8,245 nucleotides of DNA, from contig CAOKFJ010000062.1 of the NCBI GenBank assembly GCA_948467695.1, forward strand, positions 1-8,245, in the 5' to 3' direction. Source of the stretch: an uncultured Allobaculum sp. (GTDB lineage: Bacteria; Bacillota_I; Bacilli_A; Erysipelotrichales; Erysipelotrichaceae). Below, in pieces: positions 1-5,650 of this stretch (position 1 is the first letter of the stretch; the number at the start of each line of letters is the position of its first letter). Position numbers and translations under genes: made by a program. The notes under the pieces are model-generated. The model was not told the origin of the DNA, searched no databases, and saw only the letters and a program-made list of their open reading frames with translations.

Positions 1-1
1 C

Positions 2-241
2 AATATTCCCTATGGACAGACAATGACCTACAAACAGCTCGCGCAGGCTGCCGGAAATCCCAAAGCCGCCAGAGCCGCTGCCAAAGCGATGAGTTCCAAC
101 ACGCTTCCGCTTGTCATCCCCTGTCATCGCGTCATTCCATCAAATGGCGGAATCGGGCGCTATTCGTTTGCGAAAGAAGAAGAAAGCAAGCAGTTGCTTC
201 TGGACATGGAGCGCAATACGCTCGCTTCAGAACAGTCGTAA
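2..241 (+). CDS. ogt: Methylated-DNA--protein-cysteine methyltransferase (O6-alkylguanine-DNA alkyltransferase), 3' part
   Basis: This is the C-terminal DNA-binding and active-site domain of a suicide DNA-repair protein that moves the alkyl group from O6-alkylguanine to its own cysteine. The reading frame is open from the left edge, so the start lies outside the window. The family signature is clear: an IPYGQTMTYKQLA segment opens the winged-helix region, a conserved Ala/Arg-rich recognition helix follows (ARAAAKAM, the usual place of the Arg finger), then the active-site motif IPCHRVI with the acceptor Cys encoded at 122-124, and the NGGIGRYSF segment before the C-terminal helix. The stop is TAA at 239-241. 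It is convergent with the radical SAM gene. Ogt and AdaB-type members cannot be told apart from this fragment. No damage is seen in the visible part. Confidence 0.93.
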   Translation, partial: NIPYGQTMTYKQLAQAAGNPKAARAAAKAMSSNTLPLVIPCHRVIPSNGGIGRYSFAKEEESKQLLLDMERNTLASEQS

Positions 242-280
242 AACAATTGGATCTGCCCTCAATCACTTCGTCATCGTTTT

Positions 281-311
281 CTTTGCGGGACTCATTATTC
301 GAGCCGCAAAG
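281..311. repeat. Inverted repeat, 8-bp arms, downstream of ogt
   Basis: CTTTGCGG at 281-288 is exactly complementary to CCGCAAAG at 304-311, with a 15-nt loop in which CTC and GAG can pair further. It lies 40 nt past the alkyltransferase stop. Neither strand has a run of T directly after the stem, so it is not a standard intrinsic terminator. It could protect the mRNA 3' end or be a decayed terminator. Confidence 0.4.
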
Positions 312-331
312 TGCAGTACTTCTTCCAACTG

Positions 332-365
332 AAAATGGACACCCTCGAGCTGGATGTCCATTTTT
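332..365. terminator. Bidirectional intrinsic terminator between ogt and the radical SAM gene
   Basis: AAAATGGACA at 332-341 pairs perfectly with TGTCCATTTT at 355-364 around a 13-nt loop that itself has short CC/GG pairing. The stem is flanked by an A-tract on the left and a T-tract on the right, so either strand gives a hairpin followed by U residues. It sits between two convergent genes and can serve both; it is 33 nt past the radical SAM stop codon. Confidence 0.75.
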
Positions 366-397
366 CGTATGCAATTTTGCGATTGGCAGCGAGATGC

Positions 398-1867
398 TTA
401 TTTGATCTGCGCTCTGCCGCCGGTATGCGGGGTGTACTGGTCAATCTGTTTGTTCAGTTTGGGAACAATCGTCTTCTCATACTCCTCGCGGGACATGATG
501 TATTCATGTGTCTCTTTGTATGGTGTATGGTGCGACTGTTTCCACAAACGCTCGGCTTCCGGTTTCCAGTTTTCGGCGTACTGTCTTGTTTTCTCCATCA
601 GATGTTCGACATCTTCGGGCGATTCGAGATCCGTGGAATGCGCTCCGGATGCTTCAACCATTTCGCCGATAAAGTGCGGATTTTCAAGCATCGGGCACGG
701 TCTGAGGTGGTTGCCGTTGAAAGGCTGGTGTTCTTTGTACTGCATGAACATCGGCGAGCAGAGCCCTTCGAGAATCGATTTCTCGCGAATGTTGGAATCG
801 GAATAGTGAATGAAGACACAGGGATCCATGTCGCCGTTGGCGTTGATATGGAAATAGCGGCGTCCGCCGGCGATGCATCCCTGCAGGTATTCGCCATCAT
901 TCTGGAAATCCATCGGGAAGATTTCCTTCGTTTCACGGATTTCGCGGATGCGATGATACATGTACTCACGCTGTTCAGGAGACGGGAGCAGTTCGACTGC
1001 CGCATCGTTTCCGACCGGCATGTAGTGGAAATACCAGGCGTATTTGACACCGCGCGAAATCATTTCATCGATAAACTCATCGGATACAATTGAAGGAATA
1101 TTTCTGGATGTGTAGCAGCAGCTGATACCGATCGGCAGTTTATGCTTGTGCAGAATATCCATCGCGCGAAGCACTTTCTGATACACGCCATCTCCGCGGC
1201 GGTCATCTGTCGCTTCTTCAAGACCTTCAACCGAAATAACGGGGAAGAAGTTTTTTACTTCAAGCATTTCGCGGGCGAAATCGTCATCGATCAGCGTGCC
1301 GTTGGTAAACGACATGAAAACACAGTCTGAATGACGGCGGCACAGTTCCATCAGATCTTTTTTACGAACGAGCGGTTCGCCGCCGGTATAAATATAGAAA
1401 TAGACACCCATCTCTTTGCCCTGGCGGATGATGTCGTCCAGTTCATCGAGAGACAGGTTCAGCTTGTTTCCGTATTCCGCAGCCCAGCAGCCGGTGCAGT
1501 GCAGGTTGCAGGCGGAAGTCGGATCCATCAGAATCGTCCAGGGTACGTTGCAGCCGTATTTTTCGCGGACTGCCTGCTGCTTTTCCCAGCCGATGATGTT
1601 TGCATTGACAAAGAAGTTCACAAACGCCTGTTTAACAACATCAATATCAATATCATCGAACAGACTGCAGAGCAATTTGTTCATATTGTTGTCCGGGTCG
1701 TTGACCACGCGGGTAAATGCTGCACGCGGTCCAGGGAAGGATGTGTCGTTTTTCATTACCTTGTTGATGAAGCTCATCAGACGCGGCAGATTTTTCTGCG
1801 GATTGCCATTGATATAGTTGAGAGCCGTATTGATCGACGTTCTAGTCGCTGATTCTTTAAATCCCAT
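398..1867 (-). CDS. Radical SAM protein with SPASM-like C-terminal Cys cluster, function unknown
   Basis: A predicted radical S-adenosylmethionine enzyme of 489 residues. From the chosen start, residues 1 to about 105 are an uncharacterised N-terminal part. The radical SAM core follows, with the CNLHCTGC motif (Cys120, 124, 127; CxxxCxxC) binding the SAM-cleaving [4Fe-4S] cluster and a GGEP motif at 162-165 for the SAM amino group. The C-terminal part has further cysteines at about 331, 350, 370 and 391; the spacing CIAGG and NANGDMDPC resembles SPASM domains that hold auxiliary [4Fe-4S] clusters. I chose ATG at 1867 because GAGGAG lies 8 nt upstream; the longer in-frame ATG at 1906 has no ribosome site and would add 13 residues. 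From memory, similar proteins are common in Clostridia and are annotated only as radical SAM proteins. No peptide substrate gene is adjacent, so a peptide-modifying role is not supported. Confidence 0.88.
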   Translation of the reverse strand: MGFKESATRTSINTALNYINGNPQKNLPRLMSFINKVMKNDTSFPGPRAAFTRVVNDPDNNMNKLLCSLFDDIDIDVVKQAFVNFFVNANIIGWEKQQAVREKYGCNVPWTILMDPTSACNLHCTGCWAAEYGNKLNLSLDELDDIIRQGKEMGVYFYIYTGGEPLVRKKDLMELCRRHSDCVFMSFTNGTLIDDDFAREMLEVKNFFPVISVEGLEEATDDRRGDGVYQKVLRAMDILHKHKLPIGISCCYTSRNIPSIVSDEFIDEMISRGVKYAWYFHYMPVGNDAAVELLPSPEQREYMYHRIREIRETKEIFPMDFQNDGEYLQGCIAGGRRYFHINANGDMDPCVFIHYSDSNIREKSILEGLCSPMFMQYKEHQPFNGNHLRPCPMLENPHFIGEMVEASGAHSTDLESPEDVEHLMEKTRQYAENWKPEAERLWKQSHHTPYKETHEYIMSREEYEKTIVPKLNKQIDQYTPHTGGRAQIK

Positions 1868-2055
1868 ACATGTCACTCCTCGTTCTTGCATCGCCTGCAG
1901 GTCCATGATGCGGTAATCAGACTACCTGAATCCTATTCCGTATATTTCTGAAAGCCATAGACAAAAACACGATTATGTCCTGATTTCCGATTACGAAATA
2001 CGATGCGCCCGCAATAATGCAAATATGTATTAAGTTGTGCTCACTCTAACACCTT

Positions 2056-2148
2056 TCATTTTTTTGCGATTGCCACAAGCCCGACATTCGCTCCTTTCAG
2101 GTCACCTTCCTCATTTTTCAATCCGATAAAGATTGATTTGACCGGCAA
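2056..2148 (-). pseudogene. Possible remnant of a protein C-terminus (30 codons)
   Basis: On the minus strand a frame runs from TTG at 2148 to TGA at 2056-2058, with a stop (TAA) three codons before the TTG. The translation contains SIFIGLKNEEGDLKG and ends NVGLVAIAKK, which reads like the last strand and tail of a globular enzyme rather than random sequence. There is no ribosome site and no good start, and the frame is far too short for a domain. If real, it is the leftover 3' end of a gene lost between the radical SAM and ferredoxin genes, now part of the radical SAM leader. It may equally be chance, since open stretches of this length are common. Confidence 0.25.
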
Positions 2149-2194
2149 TATTCGTTATAGTTTGCTTCAACTAACCAAAAACGGGATGAAATGA

Positions 2195-2249
2195 TTTTAT
2201 GTTTACGTGAATTTTTCTATAATGTGATCAACGTAACGAAAGGAGACTT
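2195..2249 (+). promoter_or_regulatory. Promoter and ribosome site of the ferredoxin gene
   Basis: A perfect -10 box TATAAT lies at 2218-2223. The best -35 at 17-nt spacing is TTTTAT at 2195-2200, which is poor, so the promoter may rely on its -10 or on an activator. Transcription would start near 2230, giving a leader of about 24 nt. The strong ribosome site AAAGGAG (2239-2245) lies 8 nt before the ATG at 2254 and decides that start over the in-frame ATG at 2191. Confidence 0.6.
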
Positions 2250-2253
2250 CACA

Positions 2254-2427
2254 ATGGCTGCAGTAGTTAATGATGATCTCTGCATTGGATGCGGAGCTTG
2301 CGAAGGAGCTTGCCCCACTGGTGCTATCACTCTTCCTGACGGTAAAGCAGTAGTTGACGCTGACACATGCATCGACTGCGGCGCTTGCACAGGCGTATGC
2401 CCGACTGGCGCTGTTACCCTCGACTAA
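2254..2427 (+). CDS. 2[4Fe-4S] clostridial-type ferredoxin
   Basis: A small, soluble, low-potential electron carrier of 57 residues with two bacterial-ferredoxin [4Fe-4S] motifs related by internal duplication. CIGCGACEGACP provides Cys10, 13, 16 and 20; CIDCGACTGVCP provides Cys39, 42, 45 and 49. By the family pattern, cluster I uses Cys10/13/16/49 and cluster II Cys39/42/45/20. Length is normal for the clostridial class (about 55-60 residues). The start at 2254 follows AAAGGAG at ideal spacing. The gene stands alone between its own promoter and a strong terminator, as housekeeping ferredoxins in anaerobes often do. Likely partners are pyruvate:ferredoxin oxidoreductase, hydrogenase or radical SAM enzymes; the window does not show which. 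The divergent radical SAM gene is a possible client but is not co-transcribed. Confidence 0.96.
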   Translation: MAAVVNDDLCIGCGACEGACPTGAITLPDGKAVVDADTCIDCGACTGVCPTGAVTLD

Positions 2428-2444
2428 TTTTACCCAAGGTAACT

Positions 2445-2475
2445 AAGACGGCGATCGCCGTCTTTTTTCTTTTCT
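2445..2475 (+). terminator. Intrinsic terminator of the ferredoxin gene
   Basis: AAGACGGCGATCGCCGTCTT at 2445-2464 is a perfect 20-bp palindrome, followed by a T-rich tract to 2475. RNA would fold as an 8-bp GC-rich stem closed by a GATC tetraloop, with A-U pairs at the base and a U-tract after it. It begins 17 nt after the ferredoxin stop codon. Confidence 0.92.
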
Positions 2476-2502
2476 GCGATATGCCTCAGGCAGTCAGAAA
2501 TC

Positions 2503-2572
2503 AAAACAGTTCCCGCATATGATGCGCAGACGGCTTGTGGTCGTCCGAACATATAAGCGGGAACTGTTTTTT
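2503..2572. terminator. Long-arm inverted repeat, likely terminator of the flavodoxin-domain gene
   Basis: AAAACAGTTCCCGC (2503-2516) and GCGGGAACTGTTTT (2557-2570) are perfect 14-bp arms around a 40-nt insert. The insert can fold further: ATATG with CATAT near its ends and GACG with CGTC in its middle. Read on the minus strand, the hairpin starts 8 nt after the flavodoxin stop codon and is followed by TTTTGATTT, fitting a terminator. On the plus strand it is followed by six T. The large structured loop is unusual for a simple terminator. Confidence 0.7.
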
Positions 2573-2577
2573 CTGGA

Positions 2578-3138
2578 TCAATGCGGTGATCCGTTTTTGT
2601 TTGCGTTGTTTTGTTCATTCCATTTTCGATGCTGCTCAAGCTGTTTTTCCAGTTCGTCCAGCGATGAAAAATCAATCAAGTCAACCTTTCGGTTATAGGT
2701 TTCCAGAAACAGTTCTGCTTCCGGTTCGTCCGGATTTTTCTGGACCATTTTGCGAAACATCGCCATCATAATCGCATCCTTTTTTGACAACGCTTCATAG
2801 TCCATCGCTCCACGCACCATGCAGACAGGATTATGCTGCGCGCCAAACGTTTTCTCAACCATCTCTTCGATCGCCTGATGGTTCTTTTCAATTTTCGGAC
2901 TGCATAGACCGCATGTAACGATAAACAGGTTTTCCGGTGCTGTTAGCGAGGCGGCTTTTCTGAGTTTCTTCGCTTTGTACAGACCGCCTGCATACAGAGA
3001 GCCAAAGAGCACGAGCGGTTCGTTTTCTGCAGGCGAAGGCATTTTGTCGTCTGCACTGTAAACGTCCATCCCTGTTCGTCTGGCAAGCTCATGGGCATAG
3101 GCGCGTCCGGATCCATATTTGCTTGCATAAATGATCAT
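2578..3138 (-). CDS. Flavodoxin-domain protein
   Basis: A predicted cytoplasmic FMN-binding protein of 186 residues. The N-terminus MIIYASKYGSGRAYA is a flavodoxin-type first strand and phosphate-binding loop; LVLFGSLYAGGLYK (42-55) and VTCGL (74-78) fit the later FMN-contacting loops. The sequence resembles the Flavodoxin_5 group, which includes HemG-like protoporphyrinogen oxidases, more than classical electron-carrier flavodoxins, but no haem genes are near, so the substrate is open. The C-terminus (about 135-186) is charged and helical. The start at 3138 is set by AGGAG 7 nt upstream; an in-frame upstream ATG at 3180 lacks a ribosome site and overlaps the regulatory spacer. The gene is divergent from a TetR-family regulator, which likely controls it. 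Confidence 0.85.
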   Translation of the reverse strand: MIIYASKYGSGRAYAHELARRTGMDVYSADDKMPSPAENEPLVLFGSLYAGGLYKAKKLRKAASLTAPENLFIVTCGLCSPKIEKNHQAIEEMVEKTFGAQHNPVCMVRGAMDYEALSKKDAIMMAMFRKMVQKNPDEPEAELFLETYNRKVDLIDFSSLDELEKQLEQHRKWNEQNNANKNGSPH

Positions 3139-3174
3139 GACCAGTCTCCTGTTTTCGCATTGCGCGATATTTCT

Positions 3175-3215
3175 TTGCATCGAGGCGACACATCTGTGTC
3201 ATACTCGAGTATAGA
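3175..3215. promoter_or_regulatory. Divergent promoter region with two abutting palindromes (candidate TetR operators)
   Basis: GACACATCTGTGTC (3187-3200) has 6-bp arms around 2 nt, and it is directly followed by the perfect palindrome ATACTCGAGTAT (3201-3212). The second palindrome overlaps possible -10 boxes in both directions: TATACT on the minus strand (3213-3208) for the flavodoxin gene, and TATAGA on the plus strand (3210-3215) for the tetR gene. TTGCAT (3175-3180) is a possible plus-strand -35 with CATACT (3200-3205), though the spacing is long (19 nt). TetR-family proteins usually bind such palindromes over their own divergent promoters, so this spacer is the natural operator site. 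Which palindrome is bound, and by what, is inference. Confidence 0.6.
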
Positions 3216-3278
3216 AAACAGATGCGTGCCTGAACAGCGTCTGTGCGCGACAGGAAACAAAGAAAGGCAGGATGTGTC

Positions 3279-3851
3279 ATGGAGAGCCGATACGATCGAC
3301 AGAAGCAGAGAACGGATGAATTCATCCTCAAAGCGCTTTTCGAATGTCTGGAGAAGACAAGCTGGCAGCAGTTGAGCGTAACGATGCTGTGTCAGCAGGC
3401 GCAGATTGGACGCAAAACCTTTTACCGTCATTTCTCTTCCATTCACAACGTTCTCGAATACTGGTTCGTTTTGCGTTCTGAAGAATATATTCGTTCGGTG
3501 TCCGCCTTGTCCGGCTATGAGATCCAGACAATCGCGAGAGAATTTTTCTCTTTCTGGCAGAACTACAAAGAAGAACTTTCCATCTTGCAGTCGGCTTCTG
3601 TCGACTATACCGCGTTTCTCTTTCGCTGCGCTGCAGATGTGATCGGCTCGCGCATGTCCTCTATTCGATGCGCAAACGAATCTGATCCGGCATATGCCGG
3701 AGAGTATTTCATTTTGTATTCTGCCGGCGGTTTTATCGCGCTTCTGGAAAACTGGATTACGCACCATCCCGACCTTGATGCGCTTGAATACGCGAATGCC
3801 GCGGCGGCACAAATCCAGCGCGTTGTGCTGCAGCAGAGCGCCTCGTGCTGA
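3279..3851 (+). CDS. TetR/AcrR-family transcriptional regulator
   Basis: A one-component DNA-binding regulator of 190 residues, the usual family length. The N-terminal TetR helix-turn-helix spans about residues 10-55, with the recognition part SVTMLCQQAQIGRKTFYRHF at 33-52, including the hallmark TFYRHF. The C-terminal helical region (about 60-190) is the dimerisation and ligand-binding part; its style resembles the TetR_C_8 type found in many Bacillota regulators, judged by eye only. The start at 3279 has a modest ribosome site (AAGGCAGG) about 7 nt upstream; an in-frame upstream ATG at 3243 would add 12 residues with no better signal. The gene is divergent from the flavodoxin-domain gene with palindromes between, so autoregulation and control of that gene are likely. 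The effector is unknown. Confidence 0.9.
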   Translation: MESRYDRQKQRTDEFILKALFECLEKTSWQQLSVTMLCQQAQIGRKTFYRHFSSIHNVLEYWFVLRSEEYIRSVSALSGYEIQTIAREFFSFWQNYKEELSILQSASVDYTAFLFRCAADVIGSRMSSIRCANESDPAYAGEYFILYSAGGFIALLENWITHHPDLDALEYANAAAAQIQRVVLQQSASC

Positions 3852-3922
3852 CATTACTTCGAATGCTTCTCAGACTTCTCTGCATACATCGATTCGTGCG
3901 CCGCATCAGAGAACGCATGTAA

Positions 3923-3975
3923 AAACGGACCTTGTTTTTTGCCCTGCAGGCAGAACAAGGTCCGTTTATTTTATG
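3923..3975. terminator. Bidirectional terminator between tetR and the DUF4230 operon
   Basis: AAACGGACCTTGTT (3923-3936) pairs perfectly with AACAAGGTCCGTTT (3954-3967); the loop can add a TGCC/GGCA stem. On the plus strand the hairpin is followed by ATTTTATG, and on the minus strand by a TTTTT run. It lies 71 nt after the tetR stop and 56 nt after the stop of the convergent lipoprotein gene, so it can end both transcripts. Confidence 0.88.
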
Positions 3976-4023
3976 TTCTGTAAATCTGATCTTTTCGATC
4001 TTTCTTTGCGCGCTGCAAAAGAT

Positions 4024-4698
4024 CTACTCGGTCTGTGACGAGCTGTCTTCTTCGCTTTGCGCTTTGTCGATCTGCGCCTGAATGCTTTCGGGGATCACAT
4101 TATCCGCATACACAATGCGCGCTTCATACGGCGTGCCGGATGCCTGGGCAATCGAGGAAATATAGCTGGAAATCAGCTCCCCTGCGCGGCTTTGCGCGGA
4201 ATGCATCATCATTTCATTCTGCCAGGCATCGAGTTCCATCTGCTTTTGCGCATCGTCGAGCGCTTTGACCTGATCTTTGTCCGTAATCGGGTTGGAATTC
4301 CAGAAACTGTCGTTGGAGTAGATGACGGAATCTTCGGTCAGCGAGTCCCGTTCGATTTTTACATTCTGCACCTGTGCAGAAGGGATCGTAATCGTATACA
4401 CACCGTTTTCTTCATTCACCTCGAGTTTTGAAAACTCAATGCCGTAGGTCACGATACCTGTATATTCCACCCAGTATGTACGATCAACTTCGCCCCAGTG
4501 CATGAAACCCGTACCGGCTGTTTTGGTGCTCTGCGCGACGTTGTGAAAGTATGCCTGAATCGTGGAAAGCTTTGAAATGCTTCGAATCGCTTCAATCTCC
4601 GGTTTGAGTACAACCGGCTGCTTCGCGCATCCGGAAGTTCCAAACGCCAAAGGCAACGCAAGCGCGACAACGCACAATGCATGTTTTATTCTGCCCAT
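4024..4698 (-). CDS. DUF4230-type putative lipoprotein
   Basis: A predicted exported protein of 224 residues, function unknown. Residues 1-23 form a short signal peptide (basic MGRIKH, then a hydrophobic stretch), ending in TSGC with Cys24 as the likely lipidated residue; Thr at -3 is a weaker lipobox than Leu. The body matches its upstream neighbour in order and style: a KLSTIQ segment, a YWVEYTGIVTYGIEFSKL strand pair, then ITIPSAQVQNVKIERDSL, and a long Gln/Glu-rich helix (about 140-190), which is the pattern I associate with DUF4230. The ATG overlaps the end of the upstream gene by 13 nt, and AAGGTGG inside that gene serves as ribosome site, so translation is probably coupled. The C-terminal tail is Ser/Glu-rich. 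It would face the outside of the membrane, next to its membrane-anchored paralogue. Confidence 0.75.
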   Translation of the reverse strand: MGRIKHALCVVALALPLAFGTSGCAKQPVVLKPEIEAIRSISKLSTIQAYFHNVAQSTKTAGTGFMHWGEVDRTYWVEYTGIVTYGIEFSKLEVNEENGVYTITIPSAQVQNVKIERDSLTEDSVIYSNDSFWNSNPITDKDQVKALDDAQKQMELDAWQNEMMMHSAQSRAGELISSYISSIAQASGTPYEARIVYADNVIPESIQAQIDKAQSEEDSSSQTE

Positions 4699-5417
4699 TC
4701 GTACACCACCTTCACATTTCCCGTCAGCTGAGCGGATACCGGATGAGTCAATGCTTTGAGCTCGTTCATCACATTCTCTGCCGCAATGTTTTTAAGCGAC
4801 TCGTCCTGATTAGCCGCCTGCTCCAGCTGCTTTTCGCAAAGCTGATACGCTTCCACATTCACGGTTTCCGTCATCGCTGCCGGATCGCGGAAGATATACT
4901 CGAGCGAACCGGGATTGACAGTCGTATCCTGAATGGTCACCTGCGGTACCGTAACAATGATCGTATCCGGATCCTCTGTACTCAGATTGATTTCGACATC
5001 TTCAAGATTGATGCCCATCGTCACTTTCCCTTCATAACGGACGAAATAGCGCTCGATCGTCTGCTCTTCATCGCTGTATACAGGAACAATCGAATTGTAG
5101 GTGTATTCAAGTGTGGAAAGCGAACTGGAGTTCTCGATTTTCTCGAGCGAGGAGCGCAAAGTCGTGATCATTTCTCCGGGACGGTTAATAAAAATCGATG
5201 AAGCGCCCTGAACAAGCAGCCACAATCCGCCGGCGATCGCCAGAGCAATCGCGCAGGTGACCAGTGTCCGCGCGGTTCTGTTCAGCTCGCGAAACCATCC
5301 TAACGCGGTTGCCATCTTTGAAGGCTTGGCTTTTCTTGCCTTTTTCGAGCGTGTTGACTTGCTTGAAGATGACGAGCCGGTAAGCTGCTCTTTTTCCTTG
5401 TTTTTATCTTTTTCCAT
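4686..5417 (-). CDS. DUF4230-type membrane-anchored protein
   Basis: A predicted single-pass membrane protein of 243 residues, function unknown. Residues 1-50 are a cytoplasmic tail rich in Lys, Arg and Ser (including a run of five Ser); a transmembrane helix covers about 51-70 (TLVTCAIALAIAGGLWLLVQ). The extracytoplasmic part has the DUF4230-like order: LSTLEYTYNSIVPVY, YFVRYEGKVTMGINLEDVEI, then IIVTVPQVTIQDTTVNPGSL, and a helical, Gln/Glu-rich C-terminal part. It is the first gene of a two-gene operon. The start has AGGAG 6 nt upstream and a perfect -10 box just before it. The downstream lipoprotein gene encodes a paralogue, suggesting a complex of two related subunits anchored in different ways (inference). 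Confidence 0.78.
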   Translation of the reverse strand: MEKDKNKEKEQLTGSSSSSKSTRSKKARKAKPSKMATALGWFRELNRTARTLVTCAIALAIAGGLWLLVQGASSIFINRPGEMITTLRSSLEKIENSSSLSTLEYTYNSIVPVYSDEEQTIERYFVRYEGKVTMGINLEDVEINLSTEDPDTIIVTVPQVTIQDTTVNPGSLEYIFRDPAAMTETVNVEAYQLCEKQLEQAANQDESLKNIAAENVMNELKALTHPVSAQLTGNVKVVYEWAE

Positions 5418-5437
5418 TTTGTGCTCCTTTCGAAAGA

Positions 5438-5475
5438 ATTATACGCAGTTTTACATGCAGAACTTTCATGCATGT
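5438..5475 (-). promoter_or_regulatory. Promoter of the DUF4230 operon with an upstream inverted repeat
   Basis: On the minus strand, TATAAT (5443-5438) is a perfect -10 box, 20 nt before the start codon, so the leader would be very short. At 17-nt spacing the -35 position (5466-5461) reads AAAGTT, which is poor. That position lies in the 9-nt centre of a perfect inverted repeat, ACATGCA (5453-5459) and TGCATGT (5469-5475). This placement fits a regulator-binding site covering the -35 region, but the binder is unknown. Confidence 0.5.
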
Positions 5476-5529
5476 CCATAAGGTTTTCTCAACAATTCCA
5501 AAGATTCACCGTCAGTCTTTCGAAAATGC

Positions 5530-5554
5530 AAAAAAGACCATCCAACGGATGATC
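5530..5554 (-). terminator. Intrinsic terminator of the PHP-domain gene
   Basis: Read on the minus strand, GATCATCC pairs with GGATGGTC (one U-G wobble) around a GTT loop, followed directly by six T (complement of 5535-5530). This is a compact terminator, about 97 nt past the PHP gene stop. On the plus strand the wobble becomes a mismatch and there is no T-run directly after the stem, so it acts one way. Confidence 0.88.
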
Positions 5555-5573
5555 TCATTTTCTTGCATATGGA

Positions 5574-5606
5574 GCTAATTACGCGATTAGCGGCAATTAC
5601 GCGATT
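5574..5606. repeat. Short direct and inverted repeat in the PHP gene 3' region
   Basis: AATTACGCGATT occurs twice, at 5577-5588 and 5595-5606, an 18-nt period. The left copy lies inside a perfect inverted repeat, GCTAAT (5574-5579) and ATTAGC (5586-5591) around TACGCG. It lies between the PHP stop codon and its terminator. Function is unknown; a small tandem duplication or a binding site are both possible. Confidence 0.5.
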
Positions 5607-5650
5607 TGTTCGAAAATTCCTGTACCGCTGCCTTTCTCATTCATCTGAAT

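Larger units (their letters stand above)
1868..2253. other. Divergent spacer between the radical SAM and ferredoxin genes
   Basis: This 386-bp stretch holds the 5' leaders of two divergent genes. The right end carries the ferredoxin promoter and ribosome site. On the minus strand, possible -10 boxes are TATAAC (2159-2154) and CATAAT (1977-1972), but neither has a convincing -35 box, so the radical SAM promoter is not settled. A 30-codon coding-like stretch on the minus strand is listed separately at 2056-2148. I saw no tRNA and no recognisable riboswitch. Confidence 0.6.

Noticed and set aside
311..1852. Long plus-strand open frames opposite the radical SAM gene (for example 311-1093 and 1331-1852).
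   Set aside because: They are antisense shadows: Cys/Phe/Arg-rich translations without family motifs, while the minus strand carries clear radical SAM motifs and a ribosome site.
1929..2050. Minus-strand open stretch of about 38 codons with a hydrophobic, membrane-like translation just upstream of the radical SAM gene.
   Set aside because: It has no usable start codon or ribosome site, and hydrophobic runs are expected by chance in AT-rich DNA.
2045..2086. Short minus-strand ORF of 13 codons (MSGLWQSQKNERC) after AAAGGAG, a possible leader peptide.
   Set aside because: The ribosome site is only 3 nt from the ATG, no attenuator structure follows, and it overlaps the more coding-like frame at 2056-2148.
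3135..3854. Minus-strand frame of 239 codons covering the tetR gene.
   Set aside because: Antisense shadow of a gene with a clear TetR helix-turn-helix; it would also bury the divergent promoter region.
5592..5640. Minus-strand 15-codon ORF (MNEKGSGTGIFEQIA) right after the PHP stop.
   Set aside because: No ribosome site, very short, and it ends inside the direct repeat.
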